NCBI RefSeq assembly: GCF_003385895.1
Contig: NZ_QRDQ01000008.1
Location: 740,354-804,353 of the forward strand
Direction of reading: 5' to 3'
Length of the DNA: 64,000 nt
DNA from: Flavobacterium cutihirudinis
GTDB lineage: Bacteria > Bacteroidota > Bacteroidia > Flavobacteriales > Flavobacteriaceae
Position numbers and translations under genes: made by a program. Positions 20,679 to 29,041 of the stretch are shown here, piece by piece. The notes under the pieces are model-generated. The model was not told the origin of the DNA. It did no database searches and was given only the letters and a program-made list of their open reading frames with translations. The stretch's first letter is position 1. Every line of letters starts with the position of its first letter.

Positions 20679-23600
20679 CTATTTAAATTTAACATTTACA
20701 CCAAACGAGATACTTCTGGTACGAGGATAAATTCCTTTATCTCCGCCAAAATATGCATCTGCAGAACCACTGCCACTTAAGTTAATTTCAGGGTCAATAC
20801 CTGAATACTTAGTGATAAGGAATAGGTTGTTTCCAGTAAGAGAAAGTCTAATTGACTCTATAAATCGATCTTTAAAACCAAAATTATATCCTGCCGTAAC
20901 GTTTTCTAAACGAACAAAAGAACCATCTTCAAGCCATAAATTTGAAGAATATTGAGAGGTGAAAATACCTAAGTCAACAGCGCTTTGCAAAACATTGCTT
21001 TTTCCAATGTTCTCCATATAGCTTGAACGTTGATTGACTGTATTATAAATTTTATTTCCTCCAGATCCTCTTAATAAGAATGAGGCGTCAAACTTTTTAT
21101 ATCTCAAAGTTGGATTGAAAGCAAAAGTATAAGTTGGCAGAGCAGAACCTTGCATTACACGATCTGCACTCGTACTGTCTTGATCGTATTTTCCGTCACC
21201 ATTTTGATCTACAACTGTTTCAGCGTTAGCAGCGTTTTTTCCGTCGTGTTGCAAAATGTTAAATGTACCAATTGGTTGTCCTTCTATTAAGTAAGAATTT
21301 GGCGCACCCCAGTCTATATAGTTTGTTTGCAATGGTACACCATTAATCTGTCCGTTTAATTTAAGTACCTCATTACGCATAAAAGACACATTTCCGGCCA
21401 AAGTCAAAGTTGTGTTTTCGTTGCTAATTACATCATATGCTAATGCAAACTCGATACCTTCATTTTTTAGACTACCAATATTGGCTTGAATTTTATCGTA
21501 TTGGTAAGGTGGCAGAGAAACGGTATAATTGAATAATAAATTGTCAGTTGTTGCGGTATATAAGTCAACTGTACCTCTCAATCTATTATCAATTAAGCCA
21601 AAATCAAGACCAATATTAGTTTGTTTTTTGGTTTCCCATTTCAAATCAGGATTAGCATTTTGAGTAATTTTGAAATTTGAAATTTGAGAACCTCCAAAAT
21701 AAGTAGTTCCTGCAGGACCTACTAAAGAAATTGATCCTTGAGGCAGTAAACCTTGCTGATTACCAGTAACACCATAACCTACACGTAATTTCAAATCATT
21801 AACTACAGATTGATTCGTCATAAACGATTCTTTTGCAATTTGCCAAGCCACCGAAGCAGATGGGAAATCTCCCCATTTGTTGTTTGCTCCAAATACAGAA
21901 GATCCATCACGTCTGATACTTGCTGTAACCAAATAACGATCTAGTAAAGAGTAATTTACTCTTCCTAAAAAAGAAACTAGAGTTCTATCTTCTTTAGAAG
22001 ATCTAATATCTCCGGGTAACGCTTTACTAATATCTCCTAGTTGAAGGTTGTTATAAGTTGCTAAATCATTAATAAAACCTCTTGCTTGAGAGAAATTTTC
22101 TTGCTTGCTTTGGTACTGCCATTCATACAAAGCCAAGGCATTGATTGAGTGAATTCCAAATGTTTTTTTGTAATTCAAACTAATATCCATTAATTTTTCT
22201 TCTTGGCGAGTATTAGTAATATTTCCAAAACCTTTTTGGTTTATTGCGTTTGCATCCGTTGATTTTGCCGGATCGTAGAAACCAATTGAATTATTTGCTT
22301 TTCTCCAGCTTCCAAACCAACCTGCCTGCAAACCATCAACGATATCTAAATCAGCTTTAAGGCTTCCAAATAAATTATCATATTTTCCGTCGTTAGTAAT
22401 TTCTTGTTGACCAGCATAAGGATTAAAATATTGAAATAAATTAGGATCTGTATAATACGTTACTCCATCTGCCTGAAAAACTGGATCAGTAGGACGCATT
22501 TGATAAGCTTGAGAAATTAAGTTTGAAACCTGATTAACTCTACCAATACTTTGGATACTAGTGGCTGTATTACTAATTCCGTTAGTCAAAGTATAATTCA
22601 AAGTCAATTTATTATCTAATGCTTTTTGAGTCGCTTGTAATCTTGCAATATATTTTTTATTACTAGAGTTAATTACAACACCATCTTGTAAAATAGCACT
22701 CACAGAGCCATGATAACTGAATTTATCACTACCTCCACCAAACGAAAGTGTATGCGTTTGTGTAAATCCTGTTTGTGTTAAAATTCCGTACCAATCTGTG
22801 TTTGCACCATGATTCGCAGAAGCCGGAACGCCAACGCTTTGCGCCGCAGTCCACCACTCGTCAGCATTTAGGAAGTCCAATTTTTTTGGAATAAAATCGA
22901 TAGCAGAAGAACCTACATATTCAAAAGTCGTTTTTCCCGCTTTGTTCGTTTTAGTTGTTACAATGATAACTCCAGGTGCTCCTCTAGATCCATAAATAGC
23001 AGTTGCCGAAGCATCTTTTAGAATATCGATTGATGCAATTTCTGTTGGAGGAATAGAATTTAATAAATCTAAATTTCCCTGAATTCCATCTACTACAACT
23101 AAAGGGTCGCTTCCACCAATTAAAGAACTTACTCCACGAATACGCACGCTTGGTCCAGATCCTGGTTCGCTACCAATTTGGTTAATATTTACACCTGCTG
23201 CTTTTCCTGAAATCAATTGCAGCGGATTTACAATTGCACCCTGATTCATGTCTTTTGCAGTTATAGACGACACAGCGCCTGTCACATCTTTTTTAGCAGT
23301 AGTTCCATAACCAACTACTACAATTTCCTGTAGATCAGTAGAGTCAGGTAAAAGTTGAATATTTATAATGCTTTGACTTGCAACAACCTTTTTTTCTTTG
23401 TATCCAACAAAAGATACAATAATTACAGATTGATTACTTTCGACTGTAAGTTTATATTTTCCGTCAAAATCGGTTACCATGCCATTTTTAGTTCCTTCTT
23501 CAAAAACAGAAGCTCCAGGTAAAGGCAGGCCGTTTTCATCAGTAATGATGCCGGAAACTGTTTGCTTTTGAAATTGAATCACTGCCGTTTTGAGTTCTGG

Positions 23601-23954
23601 TTTTTTGAGGATAATCTGAGTATCACGAATTTTAAATTCGGTTGGAGTTCCTTTAAAAAGCTTATCCAGAACAACATAAATAGATTGATCTTTTACAGAA
23701 ATTGAAACTGTTCGGTCTAGATCGATATCATTCAGTTTATAAATAAACCTGAAATCTGTTTTTTGTTCTATGGTCTCAATAACCTTTTCGATTGTTGAAT
23801 TGTTTAATTCCAGCGTTACTTTTGTCTTTTGGGCATAAGTACTTGCTCTGATATTGAACATGGCGACCAAAATAAGTAGTGTAGTTAGTTTCAATTTTAG
23901 GTCATTTTGGAACACTCGGTATAAAAACCCAGTATTCTTTGATTTTTTTTTCAT
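20679..23954 (-). CDS. susC: SusC/RagA family TonB-linked receptor with STN domain
   Basis: TonB-dependent outer-membrane importer for the glucan bound by SusD. 1091 residues, with a signal sequence ending near STYAQ. Residues about 45-115 are a secretin/TonB N-terminal (STN) domain (STIEKVIETIEQKTDFRF...). A carboxypeptidase-regulatory-like plug-in follows (VSGIITDENGLPLPGASV, about 130-205), then the TonB plug with EIVVVGYGTTAKKDVTGAV and the SusC motif IDILKDASATAIYGSRG. The remainder is the 22-strand barrel. The STN domain is typical of receptors that signal to a FecR anti-sigma factor, and a fecR gene lies 132 bases upstream. Confidence 0.96.
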   Translation of the reverse strand: MKKKSKNTGFLYRVFQNDLKLKLTTLLILVAMFNIRASTYAQKTKVTLELNNSTIEKVIETIEQKTDFRFIYKLNDIDLDRTVSISVKDQSIYVVLDKLFKGTPTEFKIRDTQIILKKPELKTAVIQFQKQTVSGIITDENGLPLPGASVFEEGTKNGMVTDFDGKYKLTVESNQSVIIVSFVGYKEKKVVASQSIINIQLLPDSTDLQEIVVVGYGTTAKKDVTGAVSSITAKDMNQGAIVNPLQLISGKAAGVNINQIGSEPGSGPSVRIRGVSSLIGGSDPLVVVDGIQGNLDLLNSIPPTEIASIDILKDASATAIYGSRGAPGVIIVTTKTNKAGKTTFEYVGSSAIDFIPKKLDFLNADEWWTAAQSVGVPASANHGANTDWYGILTQTGFTQTHTLSFGGGSDKFSYHGSVSAILQDGVVINSSNKKYIARLQATQKALDNKLTLNYTLTNGISNTATSIQSIGRVNQVSNLISQAYQMRPTDPVFQADGVTYYTDPNLFQYFNPYAGQQEITNDGKYDNLFGSLKADLDIVDGLQAGWFGSWRKANNSIGFYDPAKSTDANAINQKGFGNITNTRQEEKLMDISLNYKKTFGIHSINALALYEWQYQSKQENFSQARGFINDLATYNNLQLGDISKALPGDIRSSKEDRTLVSFLGRVNYSLLDRYLVTASIRRDGSSVFGANNKWGDFPSASVAWQIAKESFMTNQSVVNDLKLRVGYGVTGNQQGLLPQGSISLVGPAGTTYFGGSQISNFKITQNANPDLKWETKKQTNIGLDFGLIDNRLRGTVDLYTATTDNLLFNYTVSLPPYQYDKIQANIGSLKNEGIEFALAYDVISNENTTLTLAGNVSFMRNEVLKLNGQINGVPLQTNYIDWGAPNSYLIEGQPIGTFNILQHDGKNAANAETVVDQNGDGKYDQDSTSADRVMQGSALPTYTFAFNPTLRYKKFDASFLLRGSGGNKIYNTVNQRSSYMENIGKSNVLQSAVDLGIFTSQYSSNLWLEDGSFVRLENVTAGYNFGFKDRFIESIRLSLTGNNLFLITKYSGIDPEINLSGSGSADAYFGGDKGIYPRTRSISFGVNVKFK

Positions 23955-24003
23955 AATTTTGTTAATTGATTGTAGTTAATTCGTTATATTCAATCACTTA
24001 GTA

Positions 24004-24034
24004 AATCGGAAATTGTTCGCAGCTCTTTCCGATT
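24004..24034 (-). promoter_or_regulatory. Hairpin in the susC leader
   Basis: A perfect 9-base stem AATCGGAAA (24004-24012) / TTTCCGATT (24026-24034) with a 13-base loop, about 50 bases upstream of the susC ATG and after the fecR stop. The T8 run lies on the plus strand, where no gene is served. On the transcribed minus strand it is therefore a leader hairpin, not a terminator. Confidence 0.5.
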
Positions 24035-24086
24035 TTTTTTATTCCTGCATTCTTAGTTTCTCATAGATTTTCATTGGTTTTAGTGG

Positions 24087-25274
24087 TTATTTAATTAGTA
24101 TTTGATTGTTTTTTATGGTGTAATTAATGCCATGAATCTCGTTAAAGTAACTCATTACATTTTCAATAGATTCTTCCTTAAAGCTGGCATTGAATTTTTC
24201 GTTGGCTAATTTTTCATTTTTGTTTACAATTGTAACATTGTAGCGTCTTTCAAGCTTTGTGATAATGTTTTTGAAAGTCATATTTCTAAAAGTCAAGCCG
24301 CCATTTATCCACGAAGTATAGATATCTGTTAGTACAGCTTTAGTCGAAATTTTGGTGTTTTCTTTATTGAAGCTTCCTTTAAATCCGGGTTTCAAAATGG
24401 TGTTTTTGAGTGCGTCAAATTCTTCATTTGAACTGTACATTCCAACTGAACCTTCAACTAAAACAACATCGGTTACAGTATCTTCGGGATAATTTGAAAC
24501 GTTGAAATGTGTTCCTAAAACACGAACATTCAAGTTGTCTGCATTTACGATAAACGGATGTTTCTTGTCTTTCGCAACATCAAAAAAAGCTTCTCCATCA
24601 AGAAACACTTGTCTGTTTTCGCCGGCAATAAATTTTATAGGATATTTTAAAGTGGTTCCTGAATTTAAGTGAACAAATGTTCCGTCAGATAATTGAAGTC
24701 GGAATTTTTTTCCGTACGGAATTTTGATGGTATTGTAAACCAATTTTTCAGGATCAGAATTGTTTTCGTAAACTAATTTGTCTCCCGTTTGATTTCCAAC
24801 AATATTTCCTTTTGCATCTTTGACGATCGATGAATTTTTTTCGGAAATTACCTGAATGTCACCATTTTCTAACTGCAGTACAATATCAGTGCTCTTAAAG
24901 TCGAATTGTTTTTCTGCCGATTTAGTAGAAAGACTTTGCTTGTAGAAAAAGCCAATTCCTAATAGAACAACTATAGAAGCCGCAATCGAAATGTATTTTC
25001 TAAAATTTGATTTTCTTGCTGGCATTTCAATCACTGATTCTTCTTTTCCTTCTTCTTTTGAAGTAGATAAGATATTCATGAAAATGGCATCAGCAGTTTG
25101 TTTATCCATTTTCGGCATTTCCGACAATAATTGCTGGATATCTTCTACCGTTGGAAAATCATCAGTAAGCTGATTTTTTTTATAATAAGCAATAACCTCG
25201 TTTGTTTCTTCGGGCGTGCATTGATTTAAAACAAACTTTTGTAAAAGACTTTTTATTTCAGAATTTGAATTCAT
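24087..25274 (-). CDS. FecR family anti-sigma factor
   Basis: Inner-membrane regulator expected to hold its partner ECF sigma factor until the STN domain of a loaded receptor signals across the periplasm. 395 residues. The first 95 residues are cytoplasmic (anti-sigma region). One membrane helix follows (KYISIAASIVVLLGIGFFY, about 90-108), then the FecR domain (KIPYGKKFRLQLSDGTFVHLNSGTTLKYP) and a C-terminal DUF4974-type domain (LTFRNMTFKNIITKLERRYNVTIV). It lies between the sigma gene (26217-25654) and susC, all on one strand. Confidence 0.93.
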   Translation of the reverse strand: MNSNSEIKSLLQKFVLNQCTPEETNEVIAYYKKNQLTDDFPTVEDIQQLLSEMPKMDKQTADAIFMNILSTSKEEGKEESVIEMPARKSNFRKYISIAASIVVLLGIGFFYKQSLSTKSAEKQFDFKSTDIVLQLENGDIQVISEKNSSIVKDAKGNIVGNQTGDKLVYENNSDPEKLVYNTIKIPYGKKFRLQLSDGTFVHLNSGTTLKYPIKFIAGENRQVFLDGEAFFDVAKDKKHPFIVNADNLNVRVLGTHFNVSNYPEDTVTDVVLVEGSVGMYSSNEEFDALKNTILKPGFKGSFNKENTKISTKAVLTDIYTSWINGGLTFRNMTFKNIITKLERRYNVTIVNKNEKLANEKFNASFKEESIENVMSYFNEIHGINYTIKNNQILIK

Positions 25275-25469
25275 TTCGAATTGTTTTTAAGTCGGGGTTC
25301 TGATATAATACAGCTGAACTAAAGTTGAGTACTACTCAAACGTTGTAAATTTTTAAATTTTTAAATTTTTACAAAATGAAAAAACACGAGAAGTATTGAT
25401 TTTGTTGAGGTTTTTTAGCGAAAATATTTTTTATAAGTTTTTATTTTTTTTCAAAAACCGCAGTTTTTG

Positions 25470-25565
25470 TCATTTCGACGAAGGAGAAATCCTCGCAAGT
25501 AACTCCGCAACGAGAATCCAATCTTTGCCGAGCTTCTCGCGAGGATTTCTCCTTCGTCGAAATGA
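25470..25565. repeat. Perfect 27-bp inverted repeat between sigma and anti-sigma genes
   Basis: Arms at 25470-25496 and 25539-25565 are exactly complementary over 27 bases (outer sequence TCATTTCGACGAAGG) around a 42-base loop. It sits in the 379-base gap between the ECF sigma gene and fecR. It looks like a dispersed non-coding repeat; small open frames across it are by-products of the palindrome. Confidence 0.75.
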
Positions 25566-25607
25566 AAAGATTGGTGTAAGTGCTAAATTTGCTGTTAAGA
25601 ACAAAAA

Positions 25608-25632
25608 AAAATCACCCGAAAAAGGTGATTTT
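25608..25632 (-). terminator. Terminator of the ECF sigma gene
   Basis: Stem AAAATCACC (25608-25616) / GGTGATTTT (25624-25632) with a 7-base loop. On the minus strand a T run follows. It lies 22 bases after the sigma stop, so sigma and fecR are probably transcribed separately or only partly together. Confidence 0.75.
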
Positions 25633-25653
25633 GATGGTTTATGGTTTTTTGGT

Positions 25654-26217
25654 TTAGATAATCTCATCATGAACTTGAAAAAAGACTCGCATTGATTCCA
25701 GCGCTTTGCTCATTTGGTTCCTGACTGTATTTATAGAGATGCCGAGTTCCTGACTTATTTCTTCGTAACTCATGCCTTTCTTTCGTGCCATTTTAAAAAT
25801 TTGCTTTCGTTTGGGCGGTAATTGTTTTATAGCTTGTTTGCGAAGTTTTTTGCAATCTTCTTCGCGAATCGAATAATCCCCATATTCATGAGATTTTTGA
25901 CTTTCATAAAAAACAGCTTCTTTCAAAACTTTGTCGTTTGCTGCTTTATTCAGCGTGTTGAAAGCCTGATTTCGGGCAATGGTAAAAACATAGGCTTTAA
26001 ACGACTGTTCCAGATTTAAGTTTTCCCGATGCTGCCATACTTTCATAAAAACATCCTGAACATTTTCTTCGGCAGCTTCTTTCGATTTTAAAAGACTAAT
26101 GCTATAACCATAGATATCTTGATAATACAAATCAAAAAGCGAACGAAATGCTTTTTCGCTGCCATTTTTGAGTTCGTTTACCAATAGTTTGTCGCTATGA
26201 TCTTTGGCTTCCAACAT
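25654..26217 (-). CDS. RNA polymerase ECF-type sigma factor
   Basis: 187 residues. Region 2 (LFDLYYQDIYGYSISLL...AEENVQDVFMKVWQHRENL) binds core polymerase and the -10 element. Region 4 (LPPKRKQIFKMARKKGMSYEEISQELGISINTVRNQMSKALESMR) carries the helix-turn-helix for the -35 element. The Bacteroidota FecI-like group is the best match. It probably activates the adjacent sus-like genes when released by the FecR protein downstream. CAAATATA at 26298-26305 fits a minus-strand -7 box, with only a weak -33 box. Confidence 0.93.
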   Translation of the reverse strand: MLEAKDHSDKLLVNELKNGSEKAFRSLFDLYYQDIYGYSISLLKSKEAAEENVQDVFMKVWQHRENLNLEQSFKAYVFTIARNQAFNTLNKAANDKVLKEAVFYESQKSHEYGDYSIREEDCKKLRKQAIKQLPPKRKQIFKMARKKGMSYEEISQELGISINTVRNQMSKALESMRVFFQVHDEII

Positions 26218-26613
26218 TAAATTAATTAGTTTGTATTTTAAATCTAATTATATTACGATACTATCAAAATCGCTACTCTAATGTATTGAGTGGTTAGCAA
26301 ATATATAAAAATATTATTCGCATATAAAAGTCAAAAATTACACTTAATTCTGTTTTTTCAAATTTAATACCGCGTAAATCTCAGTAAATTCAGGGGTAAA
26401 TTGCTTTTTATCAAGTTGATAACTTTTTGGCTGAAATTTTAAAAATTAACTATTGTGAAATTGTATTTTTGAGAATATTCTTATTGATAGAGGCAAAGTT
26501 CTAAATTTATTTAGTTGAGGAAAATATAAAAATCCTTTTATCTTTAGAATTAAAAGACAAAAGGATTTTAGAAAATTGAATATTAATAAGATCTAAAAAT
26601 TAAACTCTGCAGA
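26218..26613. other. Intergenic region, no gene seen
   Basis: 396 AT-rich bases upstream of the ECF sigma gene and downstream of the ACT-like gene. They contain the latter's terminator (26528-26570) and a possible -7 box for the sigma gene. Both strands lack a convincing coding frame. Confidence 0.6.
26528..26570 (-). terminator. Terminator of the ACT-domain-like gene
   Basis: Stem AAAATCCTTTT (26529-26539) / AAAAGGATTTT (26559-26569). The inner TCTTT/AAAGA pairing extends it. It is followed by T5 on the minus strand. Confidence 0.8.
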
Positions 26614-27270
26614 TTAGTTTTTAAGGTCTTTAATTACTTTAAAAGCAACGTCAACCTGATCTTCTCCAACTAAAATTGTAAATTCATTTGAAGTCGAAAT
26701 TACCTCGTTTATAATAATTCCTTCCCAAGCCAAACGTTGGAAAATGAAATAATAAATTCCCGGAACTACAATGTTTTCTTTCGGAAGTTTTACAGTAATA
26801 GAAGCTAAATTATCTAATTTCTGGATTAATTTTTCTCTCATAAAGTGTTTTTCAACCAAGTGATTTACACTGCTGCTTACTACAATATTGGTTTCGTTTA
26901 CGCCACGAGATGAGGTATAAAAAATATCAGATAAAACATTAATATCAGAAATCAAATCGGCTTGTTTGTTTAAAACTGTTTCTGAGGCAGCGAATGTGTA
27001 ATCCGTCAATTCAGAACGAACAGTAATCTCACCAATATTTTTGATTACTTTATTGATTTTATGGTTTAATTTGAAATCTAATTCTTCAGTCAGTCTTTTA
27101 AGAGACATTACAACAGCACCTTGTTTTACCTCTTTACCAAATTCGCTTTCAAGTTCGGTCATAATGTTCCGAGACAAAGAAGTTAGGTTGATAATCCCGA
27201 GCGATAATGCATTCAATAAAAATGGTTTTGTTTTGATGTAATTTTCGACGATTGAAGAAACGGTTTTCAT
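26614..27270 (-). CDS. ACT-domain-like regulatory protein (aspartate-kinase C-terminal type)
   Basis: 218 residues, no signal peptide. I recall flavobacterial relatives being labelled aspartate kinase, but no kinase domain is present. Residues about 1-80 look like a helix-turn-helix or coiled region (LNALSLGIINLTSLSRNIM...VKQGAVVMSLKRL). Residues about 80-218 look like two ACT modules (ETNIVVSSSVNHLVEKHFM; LASITVKLPKENIVVPGIYYFIFQRLAWEGIIINEVISTSNEFTILVGEDQVDVAFKVIKDL). The role is probably small-molecule sensing, amino-acid linked at best; this is inference. A promoter with N20 spacing lies upstream. Confidence 0.7.
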   Translation of the reverse strand: MKTVSSIVENYIKTKPFLLNALSLGIINLTSLSRNIMTELESEFGKEVKQGAVVMSLKRLTEELDFKLNHKINKVIKNIGEITVRSELTDYTFAASETVLNKQADLISDINVLSDIFYTSSRGVNETNIVVSSSVNHLVEKHFMREKLIQKLDNLASITVKLPKENIVVPGIYYFIFQRLAWEGIIINEVISTSNEFTILVGEDQVDVAFKVIKDLKN

Positions 27271-27338
27271 AATTTTTTTTCTTTTTTTTTTGTAACTTAA
27301 TTGGGTTGGTTTAGTTAATTTGATGTTATAAATCTCTG

Positions 27339-27379
27339 CAAATATAAATAAAAAAACAAAATGTTACAATTATAACATT
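27339..27379 (-). promoter_or_regulatory. Promoter and operator-like palindrome of the ACT-like gene
   Basis: On the minus strand TATATTTG (27346-27339) is a -7 box and ATTG (27370-27367) a -33 box, exactly 20 bases apart. The palindrome AATGTTA-N6-TAACATT (27360-27379) overlaps the -33 box and may bind a repressor. Confidence 0.55.
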
Positions 27380-27390
27380 AAAAAAATGTG

Positions 27391-27762
27391 TTAAAAATGA
27401 TAAAATGCGTCGGTAAGATGCTCAATTGCAAATGTTTTCTCGGTTTTATGGATTGCAATTATGTCAAAACGGATATTTAAATCTTCATTAAAATCCTTTT
27501 CCCTATCGTTTATGTAGGCATTTACTGCTTTTATGAGCAGCTGAATTTTTTTTTGCTTCACAAAATCCTGCGGAGAACCAAAATCTAAACTCGATCTTGT
27601 CTTAACTTCAACGATGGCTAAAATGGAATCTTTTTGTGCAATAATGTCTATTTCGGCTTTTTGAAAAACCCAGTTTTGGTTTAAAATTTCATAACCATTT
27701 TCTTGAAGAAATGCTACGGCAAGTTCTTCTCCAAGTTTTCCGAGTTCGTTATGTTCTGCCAT
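27391..27762 (-). CDS. yraN: YraN family protein (UPF0102)
   Basis: 123 residues, cytoplasmic, predicted nuclease of the restriction-endonuclease-like fold. The family pattern is visible: Glu in LGKLGEELA, Asp in AEIDIIAQK and the ExK-type motif in VEVKTR. Its exact cellular job is not settled; a link to DNA recombination or repair is the usual proposal. The start MAEHNELG is the first ATG of the frame. Its length is normal for the family. Confidence 0.9.
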   Translation of the reverse strand: MAEHNELGKLGEELAVAFLQENGYEILNQNWVFQKAEIDIIAQKDSILAIVEVKTRSSLDFGSPQDFVKQKKIQLLIKAVNAYINDREKDFNEDLNIRFDIIAIHKTEKTFAIEHLTDAFYHF

Positions 27763-27817
27763 AGTTTTGTTTTAGGTTTAAGGTTTCTCCCGAAGGTTCG
27801 GGATCAGGTTTTTTGCA

Positions 27818-27874
27818 CGCAAAGACGCGAAGTCGCAAAGTTTAATTTATGCTTTGCGACTTCGCGTCTTTGCG
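27818..27874. repeat. Perfect 23-bp inverted repeat
   Basis: Arms at 27818-27840 and 27852-27874 (starting CGCAAAGACGCG) are exactly complementary, with an 11-base loop. GC-rich in an AT-rich region. It lies between the S66 peptidase and yraN genes and looks like a dispersed intergenic repeat. Confidence 0.75.
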
Positions 27875-27929
27875 AGATTTTTATGTGGTATTTATTTCCT
27901 CAATTCAAGGAAGGGAAGATGTCGTGTAT

Positions 27930-28928
27930 TTACTTCTGAAAAGTAACGGTGCTTCCAGATGCATTCACATCAATAGAAATTGTATTTCCCATAATTAAAG
28001 CACGATTGTCTTGAACGTGTCCTGCAGGGAAATTAAAAATAACCGGAATATTGTATTTTTTAGTAACATCATCAATGATTTCTAATGCATTTTTGCCCCA
28101 AGGCACTTCATTATCTTTCATTTTTGTCATTCCGCCAATGATAATTCCTCTCAGATTTTCGATGCAACCATTACGTCTTAAATTCATCATCATACGATCA
28201 ATATGATACAGATATTCATCTAAATCTTCAATAAATAAAATTTTGTCTTTACAGTCAATTGCAGATGGAGAACCTAATAAACTGTACAATATGGATAAAT
28301 TTCCACCAACTAATTCGCCGGTTGCTTTACCAAAACGATTCATTTTATCAGGACCAATAGAGTAGGAAACAGGTTCGCCAAATAAACTCGCTTTCATTGA
28401 ACTTACTGCCGCCGGAGTCGCACGCGGAACCGTTACCGGCATAATACCATGAATTGATTTGTAACCCATTGTATTTAGATGATTATGCAAAACAGTAACA
28501 TCGCTAAAACCAATAACCCATTTAGGATGTTGCTTGAACTTTGTAAAATCTAATAAGTCCAACATTCGAACAGTTCCGTATCCGCCACGTACACACCAAA
28601 TTGCTTTAATGTTTGGGTTATCTAATTGTTTTTGAAAATCTGATGCGCGTTGTTCATCAGTTCCTGCCAATTGATGATAATCTAGACCAATTGTACTTCC
28701 TATAACTGCTTCAAGACCCCAACTGTGTAACAAATCTATAGTTGGTTTTAAATTGTCGTCGGTGTTTTTTCTGGCTGTTGCCAAAAGGGCTACGGTATCT
28801 CCTTTTTGTAAGTAAGGCGGTGTTATCATGATTTGTTGAGATTGACAGTTTAATGTTTGTAAAGCAAAAGTAAGAAATGCTATTTTACAAAAAGTAAAAC
28901 GTTTCTTGATAGTAAGGAGGTTGTTCAT
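27930..28928 (-). CDS. S66 family LD-carboxypeptidase
   Basis: Cleaves the L-D bond releasing the terminal D-alanine from murein tetrapeptides, in peptidoglycan recycling or turnover. 332 residues. The Ser-Glu-His triad of the family is visible: Ser142 in IGFSDVT, Glu234 in FIEDLDEY and His304 in AGHVQDN. The N-terminus has a hydrophobic stretch ending LQTLNCQSQQ, which could be a lipoprotein signal. That would place it in the periplasm, whereas LdcA of E. coli is cytoplasmic. A -7-like box CAAATTTA lies at 28961-28968. Confidence 0.9.
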   Translation of the reverse strand: MNNLLTIKKRFTFCKIAFLTFALQTLNCQSQQIMITPPYLQKGDTVALLATARKNTDDNLKPTIDLLHSWGLEAVIGSTIGLDYHQLAGTDEQRASDFQKQLDNPNIKAIWCVRGGYGTVRMLDLLDFTKFKQHPKWVIGFSDVTVLHNHLNTMGYKSIHGIMPVTVPRATPAAVSSMKASLFGEPVSYSIGPDKMNRFGKATGELVGGNLSILYSLLGSPSAIDCKDKILFIEDLDEYLYHIDRMMMNLRRNGCIENLRGIIIGGMTKMKDNEVPWGKNALEIIDDVTKKYNIPVIFNFPAGHVQDNRALIMGNTISIDVNASGSTVTFQK

Positions 28929-29041
28929 GGTTTCTTTTGCTGTTTAATATTAGTCCGGAACAAATTTAAGTATTCAGATTAATAAAAATAATTGAAATTT
29001 CTTACAATTTATTTAAATTGGTCATTTAATTTTTTAAAGTT

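Noticed and set aside
25396..25695. Small frames across the 27-bp palindrome
   Set aside because: They arise from the palindrome itself and have no family features or plausible start signals.
27703..27939. Plus-strand frame across the 23-bp inverted repeat and the start of yraN
   Set aside because: It covers repeat DNA and the antisense of yraN; no motif supports a protein.
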